From Larsenimonas suaedae (lineage in GTDB: Bacteria > Pseudomonadota > Gammaproteobacteria > Pseudomonadales > Halomonadaceae): a DNA stretch of 64,000 nucleotides. Where the stretch lies: contig NZ_JAMLJI010000002.1 of the NCBI RefSeq assembly GCF_023712105.1, positions 620,001 to 684,000 on the forward strand, written 5' to 3'. The translations under genes and the position numbers were made by a program. Below are positions 37,046 through 46,262 of the stretch, piece after piece. The stretch's first letter is position 1; the number at the start of each line of letters is the position of its first letter. The notes under the pieces are model-generated. The model saw nothing but the letters and a program-made list of their open reading frames with translations. It did no database searches and had not been told where the DNA came from.

Positions 37046-37879
37046 ATGACGCGCACCGCCTTTTTCATTTCAGACGGCACCGGCATCACCGCCGAGACAC
37101 TTGGCCGTAGTCTGTTGTCCCAGTTCGAAAATATCGAGTTCAACCAGATCACCAAGCCCTACATCGACACGCTGGAAAAGGCGCATGCGCTGGTGGAACT
37201 GATCGAATCGACCGCCGAGCGCGACGGCGTTCAACCAATCGTGATCGACACCATCGTCGATCAAACGGTGCGCAATATCGTCGCCAAGGCCAACGCCTTT
37301 CAGATCGATATCTTCTCGACCTTTCTGGCCCCGCTCGAGGACGAACTGGAAACGCACTCGACCTATACCGTCGGCCGCACCCACGCCATCGGTCAGGACG
37401 ACGTCTATATGCACCGGATCGAGGCCGTCAATTTCGCGCTCGATAACGACGACGGTGCACGCACCTATCAATACGAGGAAGCCGACATCATCCTGGTCGG
37501 CGTCTCACGGTGCGGCAAGACACCCACCTCGCTTTATCTGGCCCTTCAGTTCGGCATTCGCGCGGCCAATTACCCGTTGACCGACGACGACCTCGACGAC
37601 AATGGCAGCCTGTCGCTGCCGGCCTCGCTGATGAAGCATCGCCACAAGCTGTTCGGACTGACGATCGACATTCGCCGGCTGACCGCGATTCGCACCGAAC
37701 GCCGTCCCGACAGCCGCTACTGCTCGATGGATCAGTGCATGCGCGAAGTCGAGCAGGCCGAGGCACTCTATCGCCGTCACGGCATCCCGTTCATCGACAC
37801 CACGCGCTTCTCGATCGAGGAAATCTCGACGCGCATGATGAACGAGACCGGCCTGCAGCGCCGGTTCAGCCCGCGTTGA
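37046..37879 (+). CDS. ppsR: PEP synthase regulatory protein (kinase/pyrophosphorylase)
   Basis: The 277-residue DUF299 protein phosphorylates and inactivates PpsA using ADP and reactivates it by pyrophosphorylysis. It begins [20 protein letters not shown] and has the P-loop GVSRCGKT at residues 152-159. Its head-to-head position with ppsA is typical of this pair. ATG 37046 aligns with the family; the frame extends upstream without similarity. Confidence 0.96.
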   Translation: MTRTAFFISDGTGITAETLGRSLLSQFENIEFNQITKPYIDTLEKAHALVELIESTAERDGVQPIVIDTIVDQTVRNIVAKANAFQIDIFSTFLAPLEDELETHSTYTVGRTHAIGQDDVYMHRIEAVNFALDNDDGARTYQYEEADIILVGVSRCGKTPTSLYLALQFGIRAANYPLTDDDLDDNGSLSLPASLMKHRHKLFGLTIDIRRLTAIRTERRPDSRYCSMDQCMREVEQAEALYRRHGIPFIDTTRFSIEEISTRMMNETGLQRRFSPR

Positions 37880-37914
37880 GCGAACACACATAACGCCTGC
37901 CATAGAGATAGTGC

Positions 37915-38592
37915 ATGATCGGTACACACTCCGAAAACGACACCCAGAACGTCACGGTCGACCCCGCCGTGCTCGACGCGGCCCGCGCGCTGGCCGACAG
38001 GCCCGGACGAACGCTTTTGGGCATCGTCGGCGCCCCCGGCGCCGGCAAATCAACATTGACCGAAGCGCTGATCACCGCGCTGGGCAGCGCCCAGGCCCAG
38101 TGCGTACCGATGGACGGCTACCACCTCTCGAACCGGGAACTTGCCCGGCTGGGGCGCAGTGATCGCAAGGGCGCACCGGACACCTTCGACGCCACTGGCT
38201 ACCGCGACCTTCTAACGCGCATACGCAAGACCACGGCCGAGAGCATCTACGCCCCGGCGTTCTACCGCGAGATCGAAGAACCCATTGCCGCAAGTCTTGT
38301 CGTAACGCCTGAGTGCCCGCTGGTGATTACCGAGGGCAATTATCTGCTGCTGGAGGACGCGCCGTGGCCACAGGTCGCGGCGGAGCTCGATGAAGTCTGG
38401 TATGTCGACGTGCCCACCCCGCTTCGGGAAACGTGGCTGGTCGAGCGCCATATGCGCTTTGGCCGCACCGAGGCCGAGGCACGGGACTGGGTCGCCACTA
38501 CTGACCGCCCCAACGCCGAGCGCATTGAGGCTACCCGCACACGCGCCCACCGCACGCTCGTCTTCGACGGGCCGAGACTGCGCTTTGCATGA
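37915..38592 (+). CDS. P-loop kinase of the uridine/pantothenate kinase superfamily (YggC/FrcK-like)
   Basis: The 225-residue protein has the Walker A loop GAPGAGKST at residues 39-47, PMDGYHLSN shortly after, and VITEGNYLLLEDAPW in the middle. This matches the 'nucleoside/nucleotide kinase' group that includes sugar and pantothenate kinase relatives. The substrate is not known. It starts 35 bases after ppsR on the same strand, so the two may be cotranscribed. A terminator follows. Confidence 0.82.
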   Translation: MIGTHSENDTQNVTVDPAVLDAARALADRPGRTLLGIVGAPGAGKSTLTEALITALGSAQAQCVPMDGYHLSNRELARLGRSDRKGAPDTFDATGYRDLLTRIRKTTAESIYAPAFYREIEEPIAASLVVTPECPLVITEGNYLLLEDAPWPQVAAELDEVWYVDVPTPLRETWLVERHMRFGRTEAEARDWVATTDRPNAERIEATRTRAHRTLVFDGPRLRFA

Positions 38593-38627
38593 GCGCATAC
38601 CGTATGCCCCTCTCGAGCATGTCCAAC

Positions 38628-38658
38628 AAAAACGGCCCGCAAAGCGGGCCGTTTTTTA
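38628..38658. terminator. Bidirectional intrinsic terminator
   Basis: AACGGCCCGC/GCGGGCCGTT with an AAA loop is flanked by A- and T-runs. Confidence 0.93.
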
Positions 38659-38724
38659 GGCATTGACCGTCATCTCAGGCGCTGCCCTTCATCTCAGGCT
38701 TACGTCGTAACCACGCCATCCGCG

Positions 38725-39486
38725 TCACGCGCCTCGAGAGGAGAGCGCACGAAAGGCGCGGCGAGACAGGGTAATCGGTGCCCGAGCGGCACGGCGCAGG
38801 TGTCGAGTGCGGTGACGGCGCAGGGCTTTTGGCGGCAGGCGATAGCTCATGCCCTCTTCGATGGCGTACCGACACGGGTTGCACAGCCCGCAGGGGGCGC
38901 GATCCATCGGCGTAAAGCAGAACCAGGCCTTTTCGAGCGCATCGATGAACCCATGGCGCTCGGCCTCGGCCTTCATCTGCGTCTTGGAGATGTTCAACAG
39001 CGGGAAATCGAAGAACCGGAAGATCGCCTCGTCCGTATCGATGCGAGGGTCGAACGTCCAGATGCCCTCGTCGGTGGTCACGACCTTGCCATCCAGAAAG
39101 CGGTAGGCCTTGTCATCGACATGCACACTGAGCTCCAGGTGCTCGATGCGCTCACTCTCGGCGTACCGGGCCAGCCAATCGTACTGGCTACCCAGATGCG
39201 CCTGCTGAGTCAGCCGATGGTAGGCCGCGCTCAGTTCAGGGTTGGCCGGAATCTCGCTGACAGGCGTGATGCGAAGCGGCTCGATGCGCTCGGCCGCGTC
39301 CGGATCGATCTTTGAAAGCGCAACGCGCACCTCGGAGATGGCCTGAAGCTCGCGCAGACTCGACGCGCGCCCCAGATCGACAATGTAGTGCGGCACCACG
39401 GTCTTGCCTTCGACAAGCGCCGCCGATAGAACGCGATAGGTCGAGTCCCAGCCGCCGGTCCAAAGCACATCTATTGAGGTACGCAT
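38725..39486 (-). CDS. PP-loop ATP pyrophosphatase, QueC-like
   Basis: The 253-residue protein begins with TGGWDSTYRVL (about residues 10-20), a variant of the SGGxDS PP-loop used to adenylate a substrate. CGLCNPCR near residue 210 gives paired cysteines as in the zinc site of 7-cyano-7-deazaguanine synthase. Length and middle section differ from standard QueC, and no other queuosine gene is near, so a dedicated queC is doubtful. The C-terminus is rich in Arg. ATG 39486 follows GGAG. Confidence 0.65.
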   Translation of the reverse strand: MRTSIDVLWTGGWDSTYRVLSAALVEGKTVVPHYIVDLGRASSLRELQAISEVRVALSKIDPDAAERIEPLRITPVSEIPANPELSAAYHRLTQQAHLGSQYDWLARYAESERIEHLELSVHVDDKAYRFLDGKVVTTDEGIWTFDPRIDTDEAIFRFFDFPLLNISKTQMKAEAERHGFIDALEKAWFCFTPMDRAPCGLCNPCRYAIEEGMSYRLPPKALRRHRTRHLRRAARAPITLSRRAFRALSSRGA

Positions 39487-39632
39487 GCAAGGCTCCACAG
39501 GCCGATGATCACAAGGCGGCTGACGCTACGCCACTTGATCATCGACGCATTAGGCCGTTTCGCGCATTTTGGCGTGCATTCGCCCAAAGTGGAATTCGTG
39601 GCCCCAAGGCACCGCTGTCACCCGGTCAGACC

Positions 39633-40406
39633 TTAGACCGACCGCGCGTCCTGCTCCGCGTCGTCCTGCTTGACGACCTTGTGGCCATCTTCGGCCAGGC
39701 CGTTTTTCCAGTAGCTCGAGATGTAGAGCTGACGACGATCGAGCCCGCGCACCTGTTTGACGTAGTGGCGAAGTGCTCGCATCGAGGAAAACTCGCACGC
39801 CCCCCACACAAAACCGCGCCCCGTCTCGGGCCAGGCCCAGGCGGTGACGGCCTCGACCAGCGGGCTCGCCTCGGCCTCCACGCCGGGAGTCGGGTTCACG
39901 ACCCAGTGAAGCTCGATGCCCGCAGGCGCTTCAAGCGTCTGAATGTCGTCGCGACTGGTGACTTCGATGAAGGCCGCCCCGGTCATGGTCTCGGGCATGG
40001 TTTCAAGATTCACCGCAAGCGCCGGAAGCGCGGTCATGTCGGCTGCCAGCAGACACCAGTCCGCCTCGGTATCGACCGTCTTTTTCGGCCCCGGCCCACC
40101 CACGCTCAACCGCGCGCCAAGCTCAGCTGTCACCGCCCAGTGCGACGCCGGGCCGTGGTCCTCGTGCAATACCACATCGACGTCGATCGCCTCTGGCCGC
40201 TGAGCCCTGACGGTGTAGGTACGCACCGCCGGCGGCCGCTCATCGCCCTGCTCGATCATAAGCTTCACATAGCCCCCGGACTGATCCGTTTCGGGAAACT
40301 CGGCCATGCCCTCGCCGCCAAGCGTCAGACGCAGCATATTGGGCGTGAGCCGAACCCGGTCGAGCAGCTCAAGCGTTCGGGGGGCCGGTTTTTTACGCTC
40401 GGTCAT
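39633..40406 (-). CDS. Siderophore-interacting protein (FAD/NAD(P)H ferric reductase)
   Basis: The 257-residue product has the SIP/ViuB-type FAD domain with RTYTVR (near residue 62) and DHGPASHWA (near 83), followed by the NAD(P)H-binding half with GFVWGACEFSSMRALR. These proteins release iron from ferric siderophores in the cytoplasm by reduction. It overlaps a MarR regulator by ATGA, and a Fur-like site lies upstream of that operon. Confidence 0.92.
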   Translation of the reverse strand: MTERKKPAPRTLELLDRVRLTPNMLRLTLGGEGMAEFPETDQSGGYVKLMIEQGDERPPAVRTYTVRAQRPEAIDVDVVLHEDHGPASHWAVTAELGARLSVGGPGPKKTVDTEADWCLLAADMTALPALAVNLETMPETMTGAAFIEVTSRDDIQTLEAPAGIELHWVVNPTPGVEAEASPLVEAVTAWAWPETGRGFVWGACEFSSMRALRHYVKQVRGLDRRQLYISSYWKNGLAEDGHKVVKQDDAEQDARSV

Positions 40407-40840
40407 GAAGAGGCTCCAAGAGTGTGATCCAGATTGGTGGTCATGGCCTCGGCCAGACGCAGGAACGTGCGGGCCTCATCGTCACTCAGGCCATCCATCA
40501 TTCGCGTGGCGGCGCAGGCCTCGGCGCGACGGATGCGCTCGATCATCGCCTCACCGGCCGCAGTCAACCCAAGCTGGTGGCTGCGCCCATCGCTTGGGTG
40601 GGACCATTTTTCGACCAGGCCCGCCTCCAGCAGCTGACCGATCAGCCGTGTAATCTGCGCCTTGTCACGCCGGGACGCCTCGGCAAGGCTCTGCACCGTG
40701 CTCTGTGGCCGATAGTGAATCCCTTTTAGGGTTTTCAGATGCGAGACCGAAAGCGTCAGGCCTTCATCGCGGTACGCCCGACGAAGCGCACGCTTGTAGG
40801 CATGGAAAAACAGATGAAGCGTGTCGCTGAACGATGACAT
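40403..40840 (-). CDS. MarR-family transcriptional regulator
   Basis: The 145-residue protein has the MarR winged helix (about residues 28-110): SHLKTLKGIHYRPQSTVQSL and the wing DGRSHQLGLTAAGEAMI. It is the first gene of a two-gene operon with the siderophore-interacting protein and probably controls it. ATG 40840 with TAGGTCA upstream is preferred over the frame start at 40870, which would run into the operator region. Confidence 0.9.
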   Translation of the reverse strand: MSSFSDTLHLFFHAYKRALRRAYRDEGLTLSVSHLKTLKGIHYRPQSTVQSLAEASRRDKAQITRLIGQLLEAGLVEKWSHPSDGRSHQLGLTAAGEAMIERIRRAEACAATRMMDGLSDDEARTFLRLAEAMTTNLDHTLGASS

Positions 40841-40859
40841 TGACCTACCCGCACTCGTT

Positions 40860-40878
40860 GATAATGACAATCAATAGT
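40860..40878. promoter_or_regulatory. Fur-box-like 19-mer
   Basis: GATAATGACAATCAATAGT matches the Fur consensus (GATAATGATAATCATTATC) at about 15 of 19 positions. It lies 20 bases upstream of the MarR start, in front of a siderophore-utilisation gene, so iron repression is a good prediction. Confidence 0.6.
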
Positions 40879-40888
40879 GTCAAAAAAG

Positions 40889-41128
40889 ATGACATTGTCA
40901 ACCACATTAGCAAATCACATCAGCCACGAGGTGATTGTTCCAGCACACGCAAACGCGCTCGATCCCCCCTTGGCCCGCCTCGAGGAAACGCTGGCAAGCG
41001 CACGGCCCGCACACCCGGCCCCTGAGCACACAGATGCCAAGGCTATCTCCCAGGCAGCAAGCGGCGTATCGTGGATGGCCATTTCCAATCGCTTCAACGC
41101 CGCGACATCGCTCAACCATGCCTTCTGA
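40889..41128 (+). CDS. Possible small leader protein overlapping the MFS start
   Basis: A 79-codon frame begins at ATG 40889 and ends with TGA at 41126-41128, eleven bases into the next gene. The product (MTLSTTLANHISHEVIVPAH onward) shows no known domain. The MFS gene it overlaps has no visible Shine-Dalgarno site, so translational coupling to this frame would explain how that gene is started. Coding character is weak, so it may be chance. Confidence 0.25.
   Translation: MTLSTTLANHISHEVIVPAHANALDPPLARLEETLASARPAHPAPEHTDAKAISQAASGVSWMAISNRFNAATSLNHAF
40890..40900. promoter_or_regulatory. Candidate MarR operator TGACATTGTCA
   Basis: A perfect 11-base palindrome (odd-centred) lies 12 bases beyond the Fur-like site, and parts of it (TGACAA, TGTCAA) recur within 40864-40883. 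Confidence 0.4.
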
Positions 41129-42314
41129 CTCAAACACCTCGCTTACGCAAAACCTGCGCATCATCGCCATCGTCAGTTCGACGTTTGTTAGCATGCTCTG
41201 TATCGGCATGACGTTGACTGTCCTGCCGCCCTGGATTCACGACCGGCTCGGATACGCATCGATCACGGTAGGGGCCGTCATCAGCCTTCAGTTTCTGGTG
41301 ACACTCATGACCCGGCCGTTCTCCGGCCGACTGGCCGATCTGCTGGGCGCCAAACGCATCGTTTTGAGCGGCTTGGTCGGGTGCGCGGCAAGCGGCGTCT
41401 TCATCGCGCTTGCGGCACTTTTCGAGTCGCAGCCGGGGCCCGCGCTGGCGTGTCTGATCATCAGCCGGGTCCTTCTTGGCGTATCACAGGGCATGATCGG
41501 CACCGGCACCCTGAGCTGGGGAATCGGGCTGATGCCCGCCCCGCTGATGGGCAAGGTCATCTCCTGGAACGGCATTGCAGGCTATGGCGCGCTCGCGCTC
41601 GGCGCCCCGCTCGGGGCGGTGATTGCAGGTGCTCAGGGCGTTGCCGCAATGGGTCTTGTGATCGCGCTTGTGGCGCTGATGGCCCTTGTGACCTCGCTCA
41701 AGCGCCCGGCCTCCCCCATCGTCAGCGGTGAGCGTGCGCCCTTTCGGCGCGTATTTCGAGTGGTCGCCCCGTATGGGCTGACGCTTGCGCTCAGCGCCAT
41801 TGGCTACGGGGTCATCGCGACCTTCATCACGCTTTATTACGCCGACAAGGGCTGGTCGAACGCCGCGCTCGGGCTGAGCGCCTTCGGGACGGCCTTTATC
41901 GTGGCGCGGCTTCTGTTTGCCAACACCATCACTCGGTTCGGCGGCTACCGGGTCACGCTGGTCTGTTTCATGGTCGAGCTGGCGGGGCTTTCCATGCTGT
42001 GGCTGGCCGAATCATCGAGTGCGGCGCTTATCGGGGCCACGCTCACAGGCCTTGGTGTGTCGTTGATCTACCCGGCGCTCGGGGTGGTGGCGGTCGCCAA
42101 GATTTCCGCCAGCAATCGAAGCGCAGCACTGGGGGCGTACTCGGTCTTTCTGGACGCCGCCGTTGGCGTGACCGGGCCAGCGGCCGGAGTGATCGCCGGG
42201 TATTTCGGCTATTCGGCCATCTTCCTGGCGGCGGCCCTTGGTAGCCTGTTCGGGCTGGTGCTTTGTGCCGGGCTTTTTGAAAATTCAAGGCGCCGTCGGG
42301 CGCGAAGTGCGTAA
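41118..42314 (+). CDS. MFS transporter, YhhS-like
   Basis: The 398-residue membrane protein has twelve hydrophobic helices. QNLRIIAIVSSTFVSMLCIG and GRLADLLGAKRIVLSG (loop 2-3 signature) resemble the YhhS branch of the Major Facilitator superfamily, a group of poorly characterised exporters. It is divergent from the MarR-SIP operon across the Fur-like site, so iron control or siderophore export is conceivable but unproven. The ATG at 41118 fits the family but has no ribosome site. Confidence 0.85.
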   Translation: MPSDSNTSLTQNLRIIAIVSSTFVSMLCIGMTLTVLPPWIHDRLGYASITVGAVISLQFLVTLMTRPFSGRLADLLGAKRIVLSGLVGCAASGVFIALAALFESQPGPALACLIISRVLLGVSQGMIGTGTLSWGIGLMPAPLMGKVISWNGIAGYGALALGAPLGAVIAGAQGVAAMGLVIALVALMALVTSLKRPASPIVSGERAPFRRVFRVVAPYGLTLALSAIGYGVIATFITLYYADKGWSNAALGLSAFGTAFIVARLLFANTITRFGGYRVTLVCFMVELAGLSMLWLAESSSAALIGATLTGLGVSLIYPALGVVAVAKISASNRSAALGAYSVFLDAAVGVTGPAAGVIAGYFGYSAIFLAAALGSLFGLVLCAGLFENSRRRRARSA

Positions 42315-42395
42315 ACGTCTTCTGGGTCATGTGTTTGGCGGCGGCTTGAACGCTATCGTATAGTGAAACCACTCTTTTAAAGGCCAAGGTCAACT

Positions 42396-44039
42396 ATGCC
42401 GCCCTCTCGCATTCAGGTTCGTACACGCCCAAAGCCACCGCTGACGTTTCATCCGCTCGGTGGTTGCGGAGAAATCGGCATGAACCTGTCGCTGTACGGG
42501 TTCGAAGGCCATTGGCTGGCGGTGGATTGCGGCATGATGATCCGGCAGGATCTACCCTCCCAGCCCCTTCAAGTGCCGGATGTGGATCACCTCGTGGCAC
42601 GGGGCTGGGTGCCGAGCGCGCTGTTGATCACCCACGCTCACGAGGACCACATCGGGGCAGTGGCGTGTCTGTGGCCGAAATGGGGCTGCCCGATCTACGC
42701 AACGCCGCTTGCCTGCGCGCTGATCAAGGCCAAGTTCGACGAACACGGCCTGGCAACCGATGCGCTCAATCTCATCACACCGGGGGACGCCATCGAACAC
42801 GGGCCGTTCACGGTGCGGTTCCTGCCGGTCACGCATTCGATCCCTGAAAGCTGTTCGCTGTTGATCCATACGCCGGCAGGCCGCGTGATGCATACCGGCG
42901 ACTGGAAACTCGACCCGGCGCCGGTGGTCGGCCCGACGGTCGACCCGGTCACGTTCAAGGCGCTGGCGCCGGTCGATGTGGTGATCGGCGATTCGACCTG
43001 TGCGGATGTCGAAGGGTTTTCGCGCAGCGAACAGGCCGCCTCGGATTCGCTCGAGGCCTGCGTGGCAAAGTGTTCCGGCCGTGTGGTGGTGAGTTGTTTT
43101 TCAAGCAACCTGGCCCGCATCAAGGCACTGGGCGATATCGCCCAGCACACCGGTCGCCGTATCGGCCTTCTTGGGCGGTCACTGGAGCGCATGGTGCGCA
43201 TCGGCATTCAGCTTGGTTATCTGGATGATTTTCCAAGTCGCATTCCCACCTCGGACATCGGCTATCTTCCGCCCGAGGAAGTGCTGATCATTGCTACCGG
43301 CAGTCAGGGCGAGCCCCGGTCGGCGCTGTCGAAGATGGCCCAGGGCAGCCACCGCGAACTGGATCTGACGCCCGGTGACACCGTGATCTTTTCTGCCCGC
43401 GCCATCCCCGGCAACGAGGTCTTCATTCAGCGCCTGAAAGAGGGGCTCAAGCGCCAGGGCGCCGACATCGTCGATGAAACCAATGCCCCGAGCATTCATG
43501 CGTCCGGCCATCCGGCACAGGAAGAACTGGCCACGTTCTATGGCTGGCTGCGACCGCGCACGCTGTTGCCGGTACACGGCGAGCCCGCGCATCAGCAGGC
43601 GCACCAGGCCCTGGCCACACGTCTGAACATCGCGACCCCCTTCGCGCCGCTGAACGGTGACGTGATCGAACTTCGCGGCGCAAAGGCCGAGCGCACCGAG
43701 CACATCGAGCTTACGCCACAGCTTCATTTTCAAAATGCAGGCCGGCGCCGCTCGAGCCGGGGGCAGGCGCCGACGCTGTCGCTTGCGCTGGTGGTCACGC
43801 CGGACGACCGTGGCCACTGGTGGCGTCAGGGGCCGGCCATCATCGACATCGACGGCCATCTGCTGCTGGACGAAGAGGCCTTCATCGACACCATCGATTC
43901 GGTGCTCGAGGCCCTTCCGGCCACATCGCTCAAACGGCTCCGGCGAGACCTCTACGCGCACCTGGTGGCCGATGTCCATGAGCGCACCAACGTCAAGCCG
44001 GTGCTGGAGCTTCAACTGATCGATGCGCAGAACGCCTAG
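42396..44039 (+). CDS. RNase J-family metallo-beta-lactamase ribonuclease
   Basis: The 547-residue protein begins with LTFHPLGGCGEIGMN, an RNase J hallmark, and has the metal motif HAHEDH (H80, H82, D84, H85), HTGDWKLD and the beta-CASP region ATGSQGEPRSAL. C-terminal histidine motif SIHASGHPAQEEL is present. The family degrades RNA by 5'-exo and endo action. The end (RLRRDLYAHLVADVHERTNVKPVLE) resembles the RNase J C-terminal domain. RNase J is uncommon in Gammaproteobacteria, which normally depend on RNase E. Confidence 0.88.
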   Translation: MPPSRIQVRTRPKPPLTFHPLGGCGEIGMNLSLYGFEGHWLAVDCGMMIRQDLPSQPLQVPDVDHLVARGWVPSALLITHAHEDHIGAVACLWPKWGCPIYATPLACALIKAKFDEHGLATDALNLITPGDAIEHGPFTVRFLPVTHSIPESCSLLIHTPAGRVMHTGDWKLDPAPVVGPTVDPVTFKALAPVDVVIGDSTCADVEGFSRSEQAASDSLEACVAKCSGRVVVSCFSSNLARIKALGDIAQHTGRRIGLLGRSLERMVRIGIQLGYLDDFPSRIPTSDIGYLPPEEVLIIATGSQGEPRSALSKMAQGSHRELDLTPGDTVIFSARAIPGNEVFIQRLKEGLKRQGADIVDETNAPSIHASGHPAQEELATFYGWLRPRTLLPVHGEPAHQQAHQALATRLNIATPFAPLNGDVIELRGAKAERTEHIELTPQLHFQNAGRRRSSRGQAPTLSLALVVTPDDRGHWWRQGPAIIDIDGHLLLDEEAFIDTIDSVLEALPATSLKRLRRDLYAHLVADVHERTNVKPVLELQLIDAQNA

Positions 44040-44155
44040 CCCCCGAAGGCCAGGTAGGTAATCGATACCGCACGACAGCGATTTTGCACTGCACAATACG
44101 TTGGTACAGGCTTTATACTAAGGTCCTAAACGCCTATTTGTCATAAGGACTCTTT

Positions 44156-45007
44156 GTGCCATTTCGACACACCCTGCTCGCCATAGGCGTGGTCATCGTC
44201 TGGGCGTTCAACAACATCGTGATCAAACTGGGGGTGACCGAAGTGCCGCCACTGGCGCTGACCGCGCTGCGCTTTTTGATCGTGGCCGTGCTGGTGGTGC
44301 CTTTTACCCGACTCAATCGCCAGCAGTTAAAGTGGGTGGCGCTTCTGGCCTTCACCTTCGGGCTGATGCACTTCGGGTTACTGTTCATCGGCCTGACTTA
44401 CGCCGAGGTCGGCACCGGCGCCATCCTGGTGCAGCTTGGCACCCCGTTTGCGACCATTCTGGCCGCAATCTTCTTGAAAGAACGCCTCAACGCCCGGCGA
44501 ATTGCAGGCCTTGCCCTGTCGTTTGCAGGTGTGGTGGTGCTCGCAGGCGGGCCGTCGATGCCTGGCCCACTGGCGCTCGGGCTTTTGGTGACCAGCGCCA
44601 TGGGCTGGGCGGTCTCGAACATGATCGTCAAGGTCGGCCCAACCATCCCGCCCATTGCCATGGCGGGCTGGATGGCGCTGTTCGCGGTGCCCCTGGTGTC
44701 CCTCGCCTCGTTTCTGACCGAGTCGCATCAGTTCGAAGCCATCGCCAACGCGAGCTGGCGCGGCTGGCTCGCGGCGTTCTACAGCGCGATCATGTCCTCG
44801 ATTCTGGCCTACAGCGCCTGGTACTGGCTGCTGCGTCAGTACGAAGTGCGAAAGGTCATTCCGCTGTCACTGCTGACGCCGGTCTTTGCCGTGCTGTTCG
44901 GCATTTTGCTGCTGGGCGATCATCTGGGCATCTACAAGATCGCAGGTGGCAGCATGATCATTGCCGGCATCGCGCTGATCACGGTGCGCTTTCGAAGGCG
45001 AAGATAA
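44156..45007 (+). CDS. EamA-family (DMT) transporter
   Basis: The 283-residue protein has ten hydrophobic helices in two EamA repeats; the first begins VVIVWAFNNIVIKLG and the second FATILAAIFLKERL in the usual conserved position. It would export a metabolite such as an amino acid; O-acetylserine/cysteine export is typical of relatives. The start is GTG 44156 with AAGGA eight bases upstream. TATACT near 44114 may be a -10 element. A terminator follows. Confidence 0.88.
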   Translation: MPFRHTLLAIGVVIVWAFNNIVIKLGVTEVPPLALTALRFLIVAVLVVPFTRLNRQQLKWVALLAFTFGLMHFGLLFIGLTYAEVGTGAILVQLGTPFATILAAIFLKERLNARRIAGLALSFAGVVVLAGGPSMPGPLALGLLVTSAMGWAVSNMIVKVGPTIPPIAMAGWMALFAVPLVSLASFLTESHQFEAIANASWRGWLAAFYSAIMSSILAYSAWYWLLRQYEVRKVIPLSLLTPVFAVLFGILLLGDHLGIYKIAGGSMIIAGIALITVRFRRRR

Positions 45008-45032
45008 CCTCCCATCGATCAAGCACGCTCCA

Positions 45033-45062
45033 CAAAAAAGAGCGCCCTCGGGCGCTCTTTTT
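45033..45062. terminator. Bidirectional intrinsic terminator
   Basis: AAAGAGCGCCC/GGGCGCTCTTT with flanking A- and T-runs lies between convergent genes. Confidence 0.93.
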
Positions 45063-45113
45063 ATTTTCAGGTCTTTTCAGGTCGGGCCACACGCGCGTGT
45101 CTTGATGCAGGGC

Positions 45114-46235
45114 TTAGCCGCTGATGCTCTGCACGCTGACCGGCTCCGGCGGCTCGACCGGCGTCAGCCGATAGATCTGATCGGTCGTGATGCGCGGTCG
45201 ATACTCGAGTGGCTCAAGCGTGACGCGCTCGCCGGTCTCGAGCGCACGCTCGATCGCTTCCAGAATGCGAAGGTCGCGGCGGCCTTCTTCGCCATCGGCC
45301 TCCGGATCCTTACCCGTCAAAATACAGTTCGAGAAGTACTCGGTCTGGCCACCAAACTGCTCGACCGCACCGGGGTCCAGTGTCTGGGTGTTGCCATCTG
45401 TATCGGTCCAGACGCTCTTGATCGAGACGTCGGGGCCGAACACGAAACTCGGATCGCAGTCGATGGTGCCTTTCTCGGCCACCAGGGTGAAACGGTCGAT
45501 GCCCGCGGCGGAACAGGACACAAGGAAAGTGGCCAGCTGGCCGCCTTCGAACTCGAGCGTGATCGAGACGGTGTCGTCGAAATTATATTCGCGCTCAGGG
45601 TGCTTCCGGCCCGCGGCACGGACCGCGACCGGCTCGGCACCGAATAGGTGACGCACGGCGTTGATCTGGTAGGTGCCCTGATCCGGCACGACGCCGGCCC
45701 AATAGCCGTTGGTGGCCCGGTGATTCTGCTCGTTCAGATCCTGCGAGAAATGCGAGGTGAACGAATGGAGCCGGCCAAGCTCACCCTGCTGGAGCCGGGT
45801 AATCATTTCGACCGTGCCCGGCTCGTGATGGAGCCGATAGGCAACCATCAGTTTGGCGCCGCTTTTTTCGGCGGCCTTGATCATCGCCTCACAATCCTCG
45901 ACGCTTGTGGCCATCGGCTTTTCGAGCAGCACGTGGATACCGGCCTCGAGCGCCGGAACCGTGTGCTCACGGTGGCGAAAGTTGGGGGTGGCCACATAGA
46001 CCGCATCGACCTCGCCCGAGTCCAAAAGCTGGTCGTAGTCGTCGTAGGTGTAGCTCTTGATGCCGTAGCGCTCACCGAGCGCCTCGGCTTTCTTGGGGTC
46101 TCCCGTGACCAGCGCGACCAACCTGGAATTGGACGTCGCACTGATGCCGGGCATGAAAGCGGTCTGGGAAATTTCACCGCCGCCGACGACCGCGTAGCGG
46201 ACCGTCTCGGTCGGGGTCTTGGCGTTTGAGCTCAT
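45114..46235 (-). CDS. Gfo/Idh/MocA-family oxidoreductase
   Basis: The 373-residue protein has an N-terminal NAD(P)-binding fold (RYAVVGGGEISQTAFMPGI, about residues 13-31), followed by VYVATPNFRHREHTVPAL and the catalytic EKPMATS lysine motif (near 100). The C-terminal domain carries VVPDQGTYQINAVRHLFG, with the histidine of the family. Such enzymes oxidise or reduce sugars and inositols, including glucose-fructose oxidoreductases; substrate unknown. GGAGG precedes ATG 46235. Its upstream region holds a palindrome and a 4x16-bp array. Confidence 0.9.
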   Translation of the reverse strand: MSSNAKTPTETVRYAVVGGGEISQTAFMPGISATSNSRLVALVTGDPKKAEALGERYGIKSYTYDDYDQLLDSGEVDAVYVATPNFRHREHTVPALEAGIHVLLEKPMATSVEDCEAMIKAAEKSGAKLMVAYRLHHEPGTVEMITRLQQGELGRLHSFTSHFSQDLNEQNHRATNGYWAGVVPDQGTYQINAVRHLFGAEPVAVRAAGRKHPEREYNFDDTVSITLEFEGGQLATFLVSCSAAGIDRFTLVAEKGTIDCDPSFVFGPDVSIKSVWTDTDGNTQTLDPGAVEQFGGQTEYFSNCILTGKDPEADGEEGRRDLRILEAIERALETGERVTLEPLEYRPRITTDQIYRLTPVEPPEPVSVQSISG

Positions 46236-46262
46236 GCATCCTCCGTGATGACAGGCGTTCAA

